Source of the DNA: a bacterium
Lineage (GTDB): Bacteria > SZUA-79 > Acidulodesulfobacterales > Acidulodesulfobacteraceae
Direction of reading: 5' to 3'
NCBI GenBank assembly: GCA_021784835.1
Contig: JAJYHI010000049.1
Location: 1-58,171, forward strand
DNA: 58,171 bases
Under the pieces are notes generated by a model, which saw nothing but the letters and a program-made list of their open reading frames with translations, ran no database searches and had not been told where the DNA came from. This document shows positions 42,325 to 52,473 of this stretch, piece after piece (within the stretch, counting starts at the first letter, position 1; each line of letters opens with the position of its first letter). The position numbers were made by a program, and so were the translations under genes.

Positions 42325-43449
42325 TTATATAACTTCGCCGCAATATTTATATACTTCCTTCTTGATTTCGCTTAAATCGCCGCTTACTTTGCATCCCGCG
42401 GCAAATTTATGTCCGCCCCCTCCAAATTTTTCGGCGACGTAGGCGACGTTTGCGTAGCTTTTAGACCTGAAATTCAACCTGTACTGTCCAGGTCCGGTTT
42501 CCCTGAAAAATATGGCTATTTCTACTCCCTGAATCGACCTCGGATAATTTACGAAATTCTCGTACAAGCCGTTAATTCTGTTTCCGCCTCCGTCTTTCAG
42601 GACGTCTTCTATCATTTTTTTGGTTCCGGTCATAGAAGCGACTTTCCCGCTTAAGGCAAATTCCAGGGTTGAAAGGCTTTTCCCGAGCAAAAAATACATC
42701 TCGGCGGGTTTTGTTTCAAAAATTTCGGTGGCGATTTTAGACGGGTCCAGGTCGTATTCGTTCAAAACGGAGCATATATAAAAAGACCTTTTATTGGACG
42801 AAGAATAATGAAAGGAACCCGTGTCGGTCAAAATAGAGGTGTATAAAGATAACGCTATATCGCCGGTTATAAAAGACAATATATTTTTTCTTTCGTCAGG
42901 GTCGCACGGAAGGGGTTCGCTGAATTTGTCTCCTAAAAAATTATCGTACGGAGAATAAGAGGCTTTGCAGGCGGAAGCGCCGTATGCCAGAAAAAGATAA
43001 AAAAGGACCTCTCCGGTAGAACTTGCGTCGGGAAGCACTAAATTTAAATGTCCGAAACCGGTATTGGTAAAATGATGGTCTATGTTGATTATTTTGTTTA
43101 TATCGGAAAGCTGTTCGTATTTAGAGCCGATGCGCGAAAATTCTCCGCAATCGACGACGATAAGCAGGTCTATGGATTCATTGGGAAATTCGTTTAAAAA
43201 TTTTTCCGACCCCGGTAAAAATTTTATGTTGTTTGGAATCTGGTCTTTATCGTAAAGATAGACTTCTTTGTTTAACGCAGTCAGAAAAAGGCCCATGGCT
43301 ATGGCCGAACTTATAGCGTCCCCTTCCGGATTTTCGTGCGTTGCTATCAGTACCTTTTTAGACGTTTCTATCGTCCGGAAAATAGCGGCCGAGGCTTCGT
43401 TAAGCGTTTTTAGCTCCTGCTCCGAATATTGTTTTTTTACCGATGCCAT
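42325..43449 (-). CDS. nrnA: DHH/DHHA1 oligoribonuclease (NrnA-like)
   Basis: A 374-aa phosphoesterase that degrades nanoRNAs and often pAp. Motif I ATHENPEGDAISS (His38, Asp44), motif II LLIVVDCGEFSRIG, motif III INIDHHFTNTGFG, and the DHHA1 loop FGGGGHKFAAGCKV are all present. The usual N-P-D-G-D is N-P-E-G-D here, seen in many bacterial homologues. Between rbfA and truB. Confidence 0.93.
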   Translation of the reverse strand: MASVKKQYSEQELKTLNEASAAIFRTIETSKKVLIATHENPEGDAISSAIAMGLFLTALNKEVYLYDKDQIPNNIKFLPGSEKFLNEFPNESIDLLIVVDCGEFSRIGSKYEQLSDINKIINIDHHFTNTGFGHLNLVLPDASSTGEVLFYLFLAYGASACKASYSPYDNFLGDKFSEPLPCDPDERKNILSFITGDIALSLYTSILTDTGSFHYSSSNKRSFYICSVLNEYDLDPSKIATEIFETKPAEMYFLLGKSLSTLEFALSGKVASMTGTKKMIEDVLKDGGGNRINGLYENFVNYPRSIQGVEIAIFFRETGPGQYRLNFRSKSYANVAYVAEKFGGGGHKFAAGCKVSGDLSEIKKEVYKYCGEVI

Positions 43450-43499
43450 AAGGTTTTGGTTGTTTTTAGTTTAATTTGTTTTATATTAGTTTAGTTTAG

Positions 43500-43880
43500 T
43501 TAATTATTGTCGTTTGAATCCGTTGATTTTACATTCGTTAATTCAGAATTGTGCCGGTTTATAATTTCGTTGATATCCGAAACTTTTTGCAGTCCGCCGT
43601 AGTACTCGAACCTTATTTCCGGCACCACTCTTAACAGCACTTTGGAAAAAACATTTTTTTTAATAAAATTTTTTGAACTCTCGAATCCTCTTAATGCCTT
43701 TTTTATTTCCTTTTCGGAGCCCAATACGCTGAAAAATATCTTGCAGAACTTTAAGTCTTTCGAAATTTCGGCGTTTATAATTGTAACGTTCTTCAGCCTG
43801 TTATCGTTCGCTTCAAATTCTAAGCAAAGGGAAACTTCTCTTGCTATCAATTCCGCTACTCTTTTATTTCTTTCTATCAA
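43500..43880 (-). CDS. rbfA: 30S ribosome-binding factor A
   Basis: A 126-aa KH-like protein assisting 16S rRNA maturation. It starts NKRVAELIAREVSLCLEFEANDNRLKNVTIINAEISKDLKFCKIFFSVLG and contains VLLRVVPEIRFEYYGGLQKVSDINEII, the normal RbfA end. 26 nt after infB. Confidence 0.94.
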   Translation of the reverse strand: MIERNKRVAELIAREVSLCLEFEANDNRLKNVTIINAEISKDLKFCKIFFSVLGSEKEIKKALRGFESSKNFIKKNVFSKVLLRVVPEIRFEYYGGLQKVSDINEIINRHNSELTNVKSTDSNDNN

Positions 43881-43906
43881 ACCGTTAATTTTCCCTCTTT
43901 AATATG

Positions 43907-46387
43907 TCAAATATTTGCCTGTTCAACGGCGCCCGCTATGGATTCCGGCTTCTGGCTGACGGAAGATTCCAACGTTTGCTTGATATATTCTATATCGTAA
44001 GCCTCTATTACGTCTCCGGTTTTAATATCGTTAAAGTTTTCCAGAAGTATACCGCATTCGAAATTTGACTGGACTTCCTTGACGTCTTCCTTGAATCTTT
44101 TCAATGAATTTATATGACCGCTGTATATAACGACGTTGTCCCTTAAAAGCCTGACGTTCGACGACCTTTTAATAAAGCCGTTCAGCACGAAAGAGCCGGC
44201 GACCGTTCCGGACTTTGGAACGGTGAAGACGTTTCTAACTTCGGCCTTGCCAGTAATTTTTTCCTTTTCTATGGGGGCAAGCAGTCCTTCCATTGCATCT
44301 TTAATATCCTTAACGGCGTCGTAAATTACGCTGTAATATCTTATCTCTATTCCTTCGCTTTCGCTGAGAGACATGGCCTTGGATTCCGGACGCACGTTAA
44401 AAGCGATAATAATAGAGTTGGTGGCTTTCGCAAGCATTACGTCGCTTTCGGTAATCGCGGAAGCTCCGCTGTGTATAATGTTGACTTTTACTTTTGGATT
44501 GGAAAGCTTTTTAAAAGACTGTATCAGCGCCTCCATGGAACCGTAAACGTCTGTCTTGACTATCAGCTTGAGCTCTTTGACGTCTCCGGATTTTATCTTT
44601 GCGTATAATCCTTCGAGCGTCAATCTGGCGGTAGAGCTGAGCTCGGTTTCCCTGTGCTTTAACTGCCTTTCCAAGCTTATTCTTTTTGCCTCTTTTTCGT
44701 CTTTTAGGGCAATAAAATTGTCGCCGGGTGAAGAAACCCCCTCCAGTCCGAATATTTCTACCGGAATAGAAGGGCCCGCCGATTCTATCTTGTTTCCCAT
44801 GTAATCTACCATTGCCCTTACCTTGACGTAATATAATCCGCATACCGCGCTGTCGTTTACTTTTAAAGTGCCGCTTTGTATCAGGACGGTAGCTACCGGA
44901 CCGCGGCCTTTATCGAGTTTAGCTTCGATGACCGTGCCTCTCGCCGGTTTATTTGGATTTGCTTTTAATTCTAAAATCTCGGCCTGAAGTATAATAAGTT
45001 CGAGAAGTTCTTTTATCCCCTGACCCGTTTTGGCCGAAACTGCCGCATAAAGAGTAGTGCCGCCGAGTTCTTCCGAAACGAGGCCGTATTCTAATAAGCT
45101 GTTTTTAATTTTCGACGGTTCGGCGCCCGGTTTGTCTATTTTATTTATCGCAACGATAATGGGAACGTTTGCGGCTTTGGCGTGATTAATGGCTTCTACG
45201 GTTTGCGGCATAACACCGTCGTCGGCGGCGACTACAAGGACCACTATGTCCGTTATGCCCGCTCCTCTCGCCCTCATTTCCGTAAACGCTTCGTGGCCGG
45301 GGGTATCGAGAAAAGTAATCATCGAATCGTCCGTCTTAACGCTGTAAGCCCCTATATGCTGAGTAATGCCTCCGGCTTCGTTGGAAGTTACGTTTGTTTT
45401 TCTTATGGCATCGAGCAGAGATGTTTTGCCGTGGTCCACATGACCCATAACCGTGACTACCGGCGCTCTCGGCACGAGAGATTCGGGAGAGTCGGCGGCT
45501 TCTTCGAGCGCGATGGTTTCGTTAAAACTGACGTTCTCGACGGTATATCCGTATTCCGAAGAGATAAGAGACGCGGCATCTATATCTATTACGCGGTTTA
45601 TAGCGGCAATAATGCCTACGTCCATTAATTTTTTTATAACCTCGGACGCCTTTACGCCCAGAGCCTGCGATAATTCGTTTACCGTAATTCCGCTGCTTAT
45701 TTTAATTACCTTTTTCGACGCCCTTTTTTCCGGTATTATCTGCTGAATGCGCGGCGCCTGCTTACGCGCCTTGCCTCCAAACTTTCTTTTATGTTTCCTG
45801 AAAATAAAGGATTCGCCTTCTTCGGAAGTATCGATAAATTTTTCGTTCTTATTAAAAAATTTTACGGGCGGGCCTTTCTTTATATCTTCTTTTTTTACCG
45901 GTTTTTTATGCAGGGATGATTCCGCCGCTTCCTCGGCTATATTCTTTACTTTTAGCGTATCCATGGTCTTTATTACGCTTAAAACGTCTTTTGTGCCGAC
46001 TGCCGGAGCGGCTGTTTTTTTAGTTTCGCCTTTTTTGAAACCCTTTTTCTGAGGATAGGCATTTTCTTTTTCTGCGGCCGGTTCCGCCGCCGAGGATTTT
46101 TTAACGCCTTTAACTTCCAAAACTAAAGCCGTACCTCTGGAGGCTAATACTTCGGAAGTTTCTTTGGCTGCCTCGCGTACTGCCGGTTTAACCTGCGCGG
46201 AAGGTTCGTTAGGCGAGGGGATATTTGCCGCCTGCGGGCTTTCCTGCGCCAAAGCGCCTGCGGCTGCTGCCTTATTTTCTTCAACGGGCTCAGCCTTGCT
46301 GGCTCTTCTTCTTATGACGCCTTTTGAAACCCTTCTCTCTTCCATTTTTTTATCTTCCCTGTTTCCTATATCCTGATTATCCGTCAT
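43907..46387 (-). CDS. infB: Translation initiation factor IF-2
   Basis: An 826-aa GTPase that positions initiator tRNA. An N-terminal low-complexity Ala/Lys/Glu-rich part (1-230) precedes the IF2_N domain ([34 protein letters not shown]). The G domain has [34 protein letters not shown] and [10 protein letters not shown], then domains II-IV. 17 nt after nusA. Confidence 0.97.
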   Translation of the reverse strand: MTDNQDIGNREDKKMEERRVSKGVIRRRASKAEPVEENKAAAAGALAQESPQAANIPSPNEPSAQVKPAVREAAKETSEVLASRGTALVLEVKGVKKSSAAEPAAEKENAYPQKKGFKKGETKKTAAPAVGTKDVLSVIKTMDTLKVKNIAEEAAESSLHKKPVKKEDIKKGPPVKFFNKNEKFIDTSEEGESFIFRKHKRKFGGKARKQAPRIQQIIPEKRASKKVIKISSGITVNELSQALGVKASEVIKKLMDVGIIAAINRVIDIDAASLISSEYGYTVENVSFNETIALEEAADSPESLVPRAPVVTVMGHVDHGKTSLLDAIRKTNVTSNEAGGITQHIGAYSVKTDDSMITFLDTPGHEAFTEMRARGAGITDIVVLVVAADDGVMPQTVEAINHAKAANVPIIVAINKIDKPGAEPSKIKNSLLEYGLVSEELGGTTLYAAVSAKTGQGIKELLELIILQAEILELKANPNKPARGTVIEAKLDKGRGPVATVLIQSGTLKVNDSAVCGLYYVKVRAMVDYMGNKIESAGPSIPVEIFGLEGVSSPGDNFIALKDEKEAKRISLERQLKHRETELSSTARLTLEGLYAKIKSGDVKELKLIVKTDVYGSMEALIQSFKKLSNPKVKVNIIHSGASAITESDVMLAKATNSIIIAFNVRPESKAMSLSESEGIEIRYYSVIYDAVKDIKDAMEGLLAPIEKEKITGKAEVRNVFTVPKSGTVAGSFVLNGFIKRSSNVRLLRDNVVIYSGHINSLKRFKEDVKEVQSNFECGILLENFNDIKTGDVIEAYDIEYIKQTLESSVSQKPESIAGAVEQANI

Positions 46388-46404
46388 ATTTTTTAATTTT
46401 TAAT

Positions 46405-47700
46405 TTAGTTAATATCTCTTTCTATCTCCTCTTTAAGAGCTATATCCGATTTTACTTTTTCCAAATATTCCGCGGCGGAGGCTATGAACTTTTGGGCTTT
46501 TTTTATATCCACCGAAATGTCTTCGGCCAATTTTGACGCATCGGCATTTGCTATATCGTTTACCTGAACATAGCCGTTTTGAAATAAAAGTTTTGCGGTA
46601 ATATCGCCCACTCCGGGTATCTCCATAAGGTCTTTATACGCCGTCCTGTCTTTTGCGCCGACTTTAGACGCGCTTAAAATGTCTATTTTATAGCCGGTAA
46701 TTTTCGTGGCAAGCCTTACGTTTTGCCCCTGCTTGCCTATGGCGAGCGCCAGCTGGTCGTCCGGAACTATGACGGTAATGGATTTTAAATCTTCGTTTAC
46801 GGCAACGCTTGAAACCTCCACGGAACTTAAAGCGTTCACGACAAACTTGGCGGGATTGTCGGAATAAGGTATAATGTCTATTTTTTCTCCCTTAAGTTCG
46901 TTGGTTATACTCTGTATCCTGATTCCTCTCATGCCCACGCATGCGCCGACAGGGTCAACGTCCTTGTTCGTAGTGGCAACGGCTATTTTCGACCGGAATC
47001 CCGGCGCGCGGGCTATCCTCGCTATTTTAACTACTCCGTCGTAAATTTCCGGAACTTCCGTTTCGAAAAGTTTAGCTAAAAATTCGTCGGAAGCGCGGGA
47101 CAGAATAAGTTTAGGCCCGCCTTTTTCCATTTTAATATTGGATAATACCGCTCTTATTCTGTCGTGCGGCTTGTACGTTTCGCTGTATATCTGCTCCTGT
47201 CTCGGTAAAACCGCCTCGGTTTTTCCTAGGTCGACTATTATCATGGATTTTTCGACCTTTCTGACCAGTCCGCTTACTATTTCGCCTTTTCTTTCGTTAA
47301 ATTCGTTATATATATTTTTATATTCTATTTCTTTTATCTTTTGAAATATAACCTGCTTTGCTACCTGCGCCTCTATCCTTCCGTATATATTTTTTTCGAC
47401 TTTAAGCCCCAGGCTGTCTCCTAAAATTGCGTCGGGGTCGTTTATAAGGGCTTCTTCGACGGATATTTCCGTTTTGGGATTTTTAACTTCCTCCACGACC
47501 TGTTTGAACATAAAAACCTCTATCTCTCCGGTTTCTTCAGTAAAATGAGCCTCCAAATCGTAACCGGGGCCGAGATTTTTTCTGGCAATAGCAAGAATAG
47601 CCTGTTCCAAGGCCTCTACGACTAAATTTCTATCTATATTTTTATCTTTTGAAACCTGGTCTATTACCGGATTCAGATCGCTTATGATAATTTGAGACAC
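46405..47700 (-). CDS. nusA: Transcription termination/antitermination factor NusA
   Basis: A 431-aa RNA polymerase-binding protein: NusA N-terminal domain (1-125), S1 domain (GEIVSGLVRKVEKSMIIVDLGKTEAVLPRQEQI), two KH domains (GACVGMRGIRIQSITNELKGEKIDII and LAIGKQGQNVRLATKITGYKIDI) and a C-terminal helix-hairpin-helix (LMEIPGVGDITAKLLFQNGY). NusA stimulates intrinsic terminators. The terminator upstream of rimP makes autoregulation plausible. 100 nt after rimP. Confidence 0.97.
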   Translation of the reverse strand: MSQIIISDLNPVIDQVSKDKNIDRNLVVEALEQAILAIARKNLGPGYDLEAHFTEETGEIEVFMFKQVVEEVKNPKTEISVEEALINDPDAILGDSLGLKVEKNIYGRIEAQVAKQVIFQKIKEIEYKNIYNEFNERKGEIVSGLVRKVEKSMIIVDLGKTEAVLPRQEQIYSETYKPHDRIRAVLSNIKMEKGGPKLILSRASDEFLAKLFETEVPEIYDGVVKIARIARAPGFRSKIAVATTNKDVDPVGACVGMRGIRIQSITNELKGEKIDIIPYSDNPAKFVVNALSSVEVSSVAVNEDLKSITVIVPDDQLALAIGKQGQNVRLATKITGYKIDILSASKVGAKDRTAYKDLMEIPGVGDITAKLLFQNGYVQVNDIANADASKLAEDISVDIKKAQKFIASAAEYLEKVKSDIALKEEIERDIN

Positions 47701-47800
47701 TTTGCCGCTCTCCTTAATGTTATTAAACTATAATTTAGTACGATATTTATATTTTTATTTATATATTTAGTTTATTTTATATTATAAATATATTATAAAA

Positions 47801-48286
47801 TTATACGACCAACAAATTTCCTTTCTTGATTTCCATAAAAGAAACTATTCTTTGCTTTTTCTCTATTTCGTCAAAAATCGCGACGTCCTGCTTTCCGCCG
47901 TCGCAGTCTCCATATGTATCCGTAATTTCTCCGATAAGGTTTAACCTGCCCTCTGCCTTATTTTTTAAAGAAATTTTAACTCTTTTTCCCTTAAATTTTT
48001 TATAATCTTCGAATTTTAACAGAATCCTGTTTACGCCGGGAGACGAAACTTCCAGCGTATATCTAAATTTTATAACGTCCTTTACGTCTAAAATCATGCT
48101 CAATTCTTTAGATATATTTGATAGCGACGATATATCGACTCCTTTGTCCGCATCGACGTAAACCCTTAAAATGGCTCCGCTGTCTTTTCTTGCGGCAAGA
48201 AATACCGCACCCACGATATAGCATCCGTAATAAGGCGCTATATCCGCGCAAATTTTTTCTATATCTTTTATTAAATTTTCGTGCAT
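47801..48286 (-). CDS. rimP: Ribosome maturation factor RimP
   Basis: A 161-aa protein for 30S assembly. LRVYVDADKGVDISSLSNISKELSMILDVKDVIKFRYTLEVSSPGVNRIL is the RimP core. It starts MHENLIKDIEKICADIAPYYGCYIVGAVFLA, which fits the family start. No Shine-Dalgarno precedes the ATG; instead the U-tract of a terminator hairpin ends directly at it. First gene of rimP-nusA-infB. Confidence 0.95.
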   Translation of the reverse strand: MHENLIKDIEKICADIAPYYGCYIVGAVFLAARKDSGAILRVYVDADKGVDISSLSNISKELSMILDVKDVIKFRYTLEVSSPGVNRILLKFEDYKKFKGKRVKISLKNKAEGRLNLIGEITDTYGDCDGGKQDVAIFDEIEKKQRIVSFMEIKKGNLLVV

Positions 48287-48317
48287 AAAACAAAAAAAGC
48301 GGGTCTAGCCCACTTTT
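48287..48317 (-). terminator. Intrinsic terminator abutting rimP start
   Basis: On the minus strand AAAAGTGGG-CTAGA-CCCGCTTTT followed by TTTGTTTT and the ATG. The stem has one G-U pair and a 5-nt loop. Placed both after truA and in the rimP leader, it can end the pil-truA message and also attenuate rimP-nusA. Confidence 0.8.
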
Positions 48318-48353
48318 ATATAAAAAATCCGGATATGAAATCTTTTTTATATA
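48317..48353 (-). promoter_or_regulatory. Second leader hairpin upstream of terminator
   Basis: An 11-bp AT-rich inverted repeat (48317-48327 with 48343-48353) with TCCGGA inside the loop. It sits directly 5' of the terminator stem in the rimP leader and shares one base with it. It may influence folding of the terminator. Confidence 0.5.
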
Positions 48354-48365
48354 CCAATATATAAA

Positions 48366-48394
48366 ATTATAAATAATATTTAATAAAATATCAA
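48366..48394 (-). promoter_or_regulatory. rimP operon promoter
   Basis: On the minus strand TTGATA (48389-48394), 17 bp, TATAAT (48366-48371). The -35 overlaps the truA stop region. It would start transcription near 48359 and give a leader of about 73 nt holding both hairpins. Confidence 0.65.
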
Positions 48395-49158
48395 CAATAA
48401 ATTTTATGCCTGTAACTTACGGAGTATAAAAAAAGCCCGCAGGGAGGCGCGCAAACCGAACCGTAAGCTCCTTTTTCGCCGGCCAGCATGCGCTTTATAT
48501 TATTTAAGCTCATTTTGCCGGCGCCGCACAGAACTATGCCGCCGGCTATCCTTCTTACCATATGCCTTAAGAAACCCTCTCCCTCGACAAAGATATCGAA
48601 TCCGTAATTCTTCCGGCAAATTTTTATTCCCATTACGACTCTGAAATAGTTTTCGGAATTTTTTCCTTTTTCTTTTTTCGTAAAGTTAAAGAAATTGTTT
48701 CTGCCGGAAAAAATAGCAGCCGATTCGCTCATAATATCAAAATTTAATTCTTCTTTGACGAACCACGAACCGTCGGATAATATAGGGCTTTTATATCCGG
48801 AATTAATTTTATAAAGGTATGTTTTGGACAGTGCGTCGTGCGTAGCGTGAAAGGAATCGTGGACTATTTCTAAATTTTTTACGGATATATCCGAAGGAAG
48901 GATGCCGTTAAGAGAAATTTTAAACCTGTCCAAATCGTAATAGAACGGAAGCCGGAAATTAGCGACCTGGTTTAACGCATGGACTCCTGCATCGGTCCTC
49001 CCCGATACCGATAATTTCGTTCCGCATTTCGTTGCGGCGTATATGGCCTTTAAGATTTCGTCTTCTATGGTTTTGTTCTTTTTAACGCTATTATCGTTCT
49101 GCGCCTGCCAGCCGTTATAATTGGTCCCGCAATATTCCAAAACTATTAAATAATTCAT
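48391..49158 (-). CDS. truA: tRNA pseudouridine(38-40) synthase
   Basis: A 255-aa enzyme. LEYCGTNYNGWQAQ at the N-terminus, then LSVSGRTDAGVHALNQVANF with catalytic Asp56, and EGEGFLRHMVRRIAGGIVLCGAGKM near the end. Its ATG overlaps the stop of the response regulator by 4 nt, so it is translationally coupled to the pil operon, though it has no pilus role. Confidence 0.96.
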   Translation of the reverse strand: MNYLIVLEYCGTNYNGWQAQNDNSVKKNKTIEDEILKAIYAATKCGTKLSVSGRTDAGVHALNQVANFRLPFYYDLDRFKISLNGILPSDISVKNLEIVHDSFHATHDALSKTYLYKINSGYKSPILSDGSWFVKEELNFDIMSESAAIFSGRNNFFNFTKKEKGKNSENYFRVVMGIKICRKNYGFDIFVEGEGFLRHMVRRIAGGIVLCGAGKMSLNNIKRMLAGEKGAYGSVCAPPCGLFLYSVSYRHKIYC

Positions 49159-50672
49159 CTTTCATTTTTATTATTATTTTTAGACAATATATATCTTAAG
49201 GACCTCAAAGACAAGCCAAGGCTCCTTGCGGCTTCGACCCTGGAATTTTCTTTATCAGCCCTGCCGGCGGCTATGCTTCTTTCTATGTTTTTTATAAAAT
49301 CCGGCAGGGATAACCCCCGCTCTCTGTTTATGGCGTCGAAGATGCCCGCTATCTTCGATAAATAATCGCCGCCGCCTGCCGCGGAGGAACCTGTTCCGTT
49401 TTCTTTCTCCGCCGCATATGGCGCGGCTTTTCTTTCGATTTTATTTTCTCTAAAAACATAATCCGGCAGACATTCAGCTCCGATTTCTTTTGTCCCGCCG
49501 GATGCGCTATCGCCTCCGCAGTAGATGCATGCTCTTTCTACGATGTTTTCGAGCTCCCTCACGTTGCCGGAATAGCTGTAATTCATAAGGACCGCCAGAG
49601 CTTGGGGAGAAATAGAATTTATATTTTTCGAAAATTTTTTAATAAAATAAGACGCGAGGGCGGAAATATCTTCTTTATGCTCCCTTAAGGAAGGCATTCT
49701 AATATTTACGGCATTTAACCTATAATATAAGTCCTCCCTAAATTTGCCTTCGGATATCAGCTTCTCTAAATCTTTGTTCGTGGCGGCGATTATCTTTATC
49801 ATTACGGATTCTTCCTTGTTGGAACCTAATTTTCTATAAACTTTTTCCTGCAGGACCCTTAAGAGCTTCACCTGAACCTGCAAAGGCAAATCCCCTATTT
49901 CGTCCAGAAAAAGAACGCCCCCGTCCGCATATTTTATCATGCCCATTTTATCTTTTTCCGCTCCCGTGAAGGCTCCTCTTAAATAGCCGAACAATTCGCT
50001 TTCGACGAGGTTTTCCGGAATTGCGGCAAGATTAACTGGAACAAACGGGATATCCGTCCGTCCGGATAAATTTTTGGAATAAATCTCGTGAATCAATCTC
50101 GCCGCCAATTCTTTACCCGTGCCGGATTCCCCGGTAATAAGAACCGTGCCGGAGCTTAAAGAAACCCGCGATATCTCGTTCAAAACATTCCTTACGGCGT
50201 TGGATTCCCCTATTATTCCTCCCGCCGCGGGACGCGCCGCTTTAAGGCTGCTTAACTCCTCGTAAACGGAAAAATAATCCAGCGCCCGCTTTATAATCAG
50301 CTTAAACTCCTCGTTGTCGAACGGCTTGGGTATGTAATCGTAGGCGCCCGCTTTTACGGCCTCTATGCCGGTTTTGACGTCCGAATATGCCGTCATCAAT
50401 ATAACCGGAATATATTTAGAGTTTAAATCCGCTCTTTCGACTTTAAAATATTTTAAAAAATCTATGCCGGAAGATTCCGGCATTTTTACGTCGGAAATAA
50501 TCAGGCAGAAAGAATTTTCGCCGATAAGTTTTTTTGCGTAGTTTACGCTTTCGGCGGTAAAAATATCGTATCCTTCGAATTTAAGAAGTATTTTAATAGA
50601 TTCGAGTATAGATTTTTCGTCGTCTATTATTAATATTTTTCTTTTATCTTTATCGTCCATATTCAAATTCAC
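49155..50672 (-). CDS. pilR: Sigma-54-dependent response regulator (PilR-like)
   Basis: A 505-aa NtrC-family activator. Receiver domain with phospho-acceptor Asp61 (SDVKMPESSG), a AAA+ domain with Walker A GESGTGKE (181-188), GAFTGA sigma-54 contact (233-238) and GGVLFLDEIGDLPLQVQVKLLRVLQEKVYRKLG, and a C-terminal Fis-type HTH (SRVEAARSLGLSLRSLRYIL). Position between pilS and truA with pilB/T/C upstream argues for PilR. Its target, likely pilA, is outside the window. Confidence 0.88.
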   Translation of the reverse strand: MNLNMDDKDKRKILIIDDEKSILESIKILLKFEGYDIFTAESVNYAKKLIGENSFCLIISDVKMPESSGIDFLKYFKVERADLNSKYIPVILMTAYSDVKTGIEAVKAGAYDYIPKPFDNEEFKLIIKRALDYFSVYEELSSLKAARPAAGGIIGESNAVRNVLNEISRVSLSSGTVLITGESGTGKELAARLIHEIYSKNLSGRTDIPFVPVNLAAIPENLVESELFGYLRGAFTGAEKDKMGMIKYADGGVLFLDEIGDLPLQVQVKLLRVLQEKVYRKLGSNKEESVMIKIIAATNKDLEKLISEGKFREDLYYRLNAVNIRMPSLREHKEDISALASYFIKKFSKNINSISPQALAVLMNYSYSGNVRELENIVERACIYCGGDSASGGTKEIGAECLPDYVFRENKIERKAAPYAAEKENGTGSSAAGGGDYLSKIAGIFDAINRERGLSLPDFIKNIERSIAAGRADKENSRVEAARSLGLSLRSLRYILSKNNNKNER

Positions 50673-50703
50673 TAGGGATTATATAATATATAACTAACCG
50701 CGA

Positions 50704-52473
50704 TTAATTAGGATTAAACGGCGTCATGGGTATGCCTATTTTTATAAGCATCCCCTCGTTCGCCCGGCTGTACGCTTCTATCGAGCCGCTAAGGCTTTCC
50801 GTAATGGAATGAACTATCGACAACCCTAAGCCGAATCCGTCTTCTTTTGTCGTGAAAAGCGGCTTAAAGGCATTGCGCAGTGTAAAGTCGTCCATTCCTT
50901 CCCCGTTATCCGCTATGCTAATCAAAATGATTTTTTTTCCGCTTTCGTTTTCCGTAATTTTTGAGCCGAGCCTTATTGTCCATGTTTTTCCGGCTGTTTC
51001 GTTCCCGCCCTTAATAGAATTTCTTTCTATAGATTGTATAGCATTTTGAAGTATATTTACAAGTATCTGCCCCAGCCTGCTTTTTTCGGAAAACATTTCC
51101 GTGCGCTTATCGATATTATTGCGCATGCTTATTTCTACCCCGCCGCTTATATATTTTTTATCCGAATTTGCAAACCTCGAAATTAACTCTTCCGCAAATA
51201 AAAAAAGATTGAATTCTTCAATATTGCTTGCTCCTCCGCCGTTTTTAGATTTTACTTTAACGAATCCTAAAAAATCTTTTACCAAATTATCCAATCTTTG
51301 CACTTCCGTTTTTATTATGCCCGTCAATTGTCTGTAATCGCTTTCGTTGCATTCCACGCTCCCCGAATTTAAAATATAGGCGGAAGTATTGATTGCCGCA
51401 AGAGGATTCCTTATCTCGTGGGCCAGCCATCCTGCGAGTTTTCCGGCCGTAGCCAGGCCTTCGTTGATTTTTGATTCGATTTCAAGCCGTTTTATATAAG
51501 TTATATCCCTGAAAAGCATAATATATCCGCCCGTTTTATGTTTGCCGCCGTCCATCTTAGTCAGGCTGAATCCCAAAATCATATCTTTATAATTTAATTC
51601 GAACCTTTTAATATTGCCATTATAAGTTCCCGATTCTATGCCGGCTAAAATATCGGGCGGAAAATTAAGAATAATGTCCCTTATTTTTATGCGGAAATTA
51701 TGCATAATGCCGGCCTTTGCCAGAAATTCTCCGCGGACGGAGTTTAAACCGAGCATCTTTACCGCCGCATCATTAATAAAGATAATTGAGTTGTCGGCGT
51801 CAAGCACTATTATTCCCTGGGAAAAACTGTTGAACAATTCTCTGTTAAAATATTGCGACCTTATAATAAATTCTTCCCTTTCGACGATTTTCTTGCTAAG
51901 AATATTTAATTCTCCGGAAAAATTATAAAGAAGCCAGCTGAATATTAAAACGCCGAGGATGTTGATGCTAGTCAAAAATAAAAGCTTGTCCGGGTTAGCT
52001 AAAAAATATGCGTGATTGCCTAGGGCGAGATAATATTGCATATCTGCGGACAAGCCTAAAGCCAGAGCGGACGCCGTTCCTATAAGCATTACTCCCGGCC
52101 TTAAAAAAACAAATGCGGATATCAGTATAAAAATATAATACAAAAATATAAATTTGCCGCTCAAACCGCCGGTCAGTAAAACTACCGCCGTTATAACTAT
52201 AATGTCGGCGAAAAGTTGAAGATAGCCGAAATACGACAGGTAGGCGGCGTTTTCCTTTTTATCGAGATATGAAAGGGCGGCGGAATAAACGAGGGTTGCA
52301 AATATGGCAAAGGCCGTAAGGAAATAAACTAAATAACTGTGGCGTATTAAATCTTTAAGGTTGATTAAAACATATGTCAGGATAATTATGGAAAAAGCGA
52401 AAATCCTGAAAATTATTATAAATTTTATTTTTCTGTATAAATCCGCGTAACCGGTTTTATTATCTTTTTTCAT
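50704..52473 (-). CDS. pilS: Membrane histidine kinase (PilS-like)
   Basis: A 589-aa kinase with about six membrane helices (residues 17-185), a PAS domain (205-330; IIVLDADNSIIFINDAAVKMLG), the HisKA box LAHEIRNPLAA with His352 and an ATPase domain with NILQNAIQSIERN, ISIADNGEGM and GFGLGLSIVHSI. PilS layout (6 TM, PAS, kinase) and position fit. Overlaps pilC stop by 4 nt. Confidence 0.88.
   Translation of the reverse strand: MKKDNKTGYADLYRKIKFIIIFRIFAFSIIILTYVLINLKDLIRHSYLVYFLTAFAIFATLVYSAALSYLDKKENAAYLSYFGYLQLFADIIVITAVVLLTGGLSGKFIFLYYIFILISAFVFLRPGVMLIGTASALALGLSADMQYYLALGNHAYFLANPDKLLFLTSINILGVLIFSWLLYNFSGELNILSKKIVEREEFIIRSQYFNRELFNSFSQGIIVLDADNSIIFINDAAVKMLGLNSVRGEFLAKAGIMHNFRIKIRDIILNFPPDILAGIESGTYNGNIKRFELNYKDMILGFSLTKMDGGKHKTGGYIMLFRDITYIKRLEIESKINEGLATAGKLAGWLAHEIRNPLAAINTSAYILNSGSVECNESDYRQLTGIIKTEVQRLDNLVKDFLGFVKVKSKNGGGASNIEEFNLFLFAEELISRFANSDKKYISGGVEISMRNNIDKRTEMFSEKSRLGQILVNILQNAIQSIERNSIKGGNETAGKTWTIRLGSKITENESGKKIILISIADNGEGMDDFTLRNAFKPLFTTKEDGFGLGLSIVHSITESLSGSIEAYSRANEGMLIKIGIPMTPFNPN

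Noticed and set aside
45182..45628. 148-aa plus-strand frame opposite infB
   Set aside because: It is antisense to the IF-2 G domain and lacks any motif; explained as a shadow.
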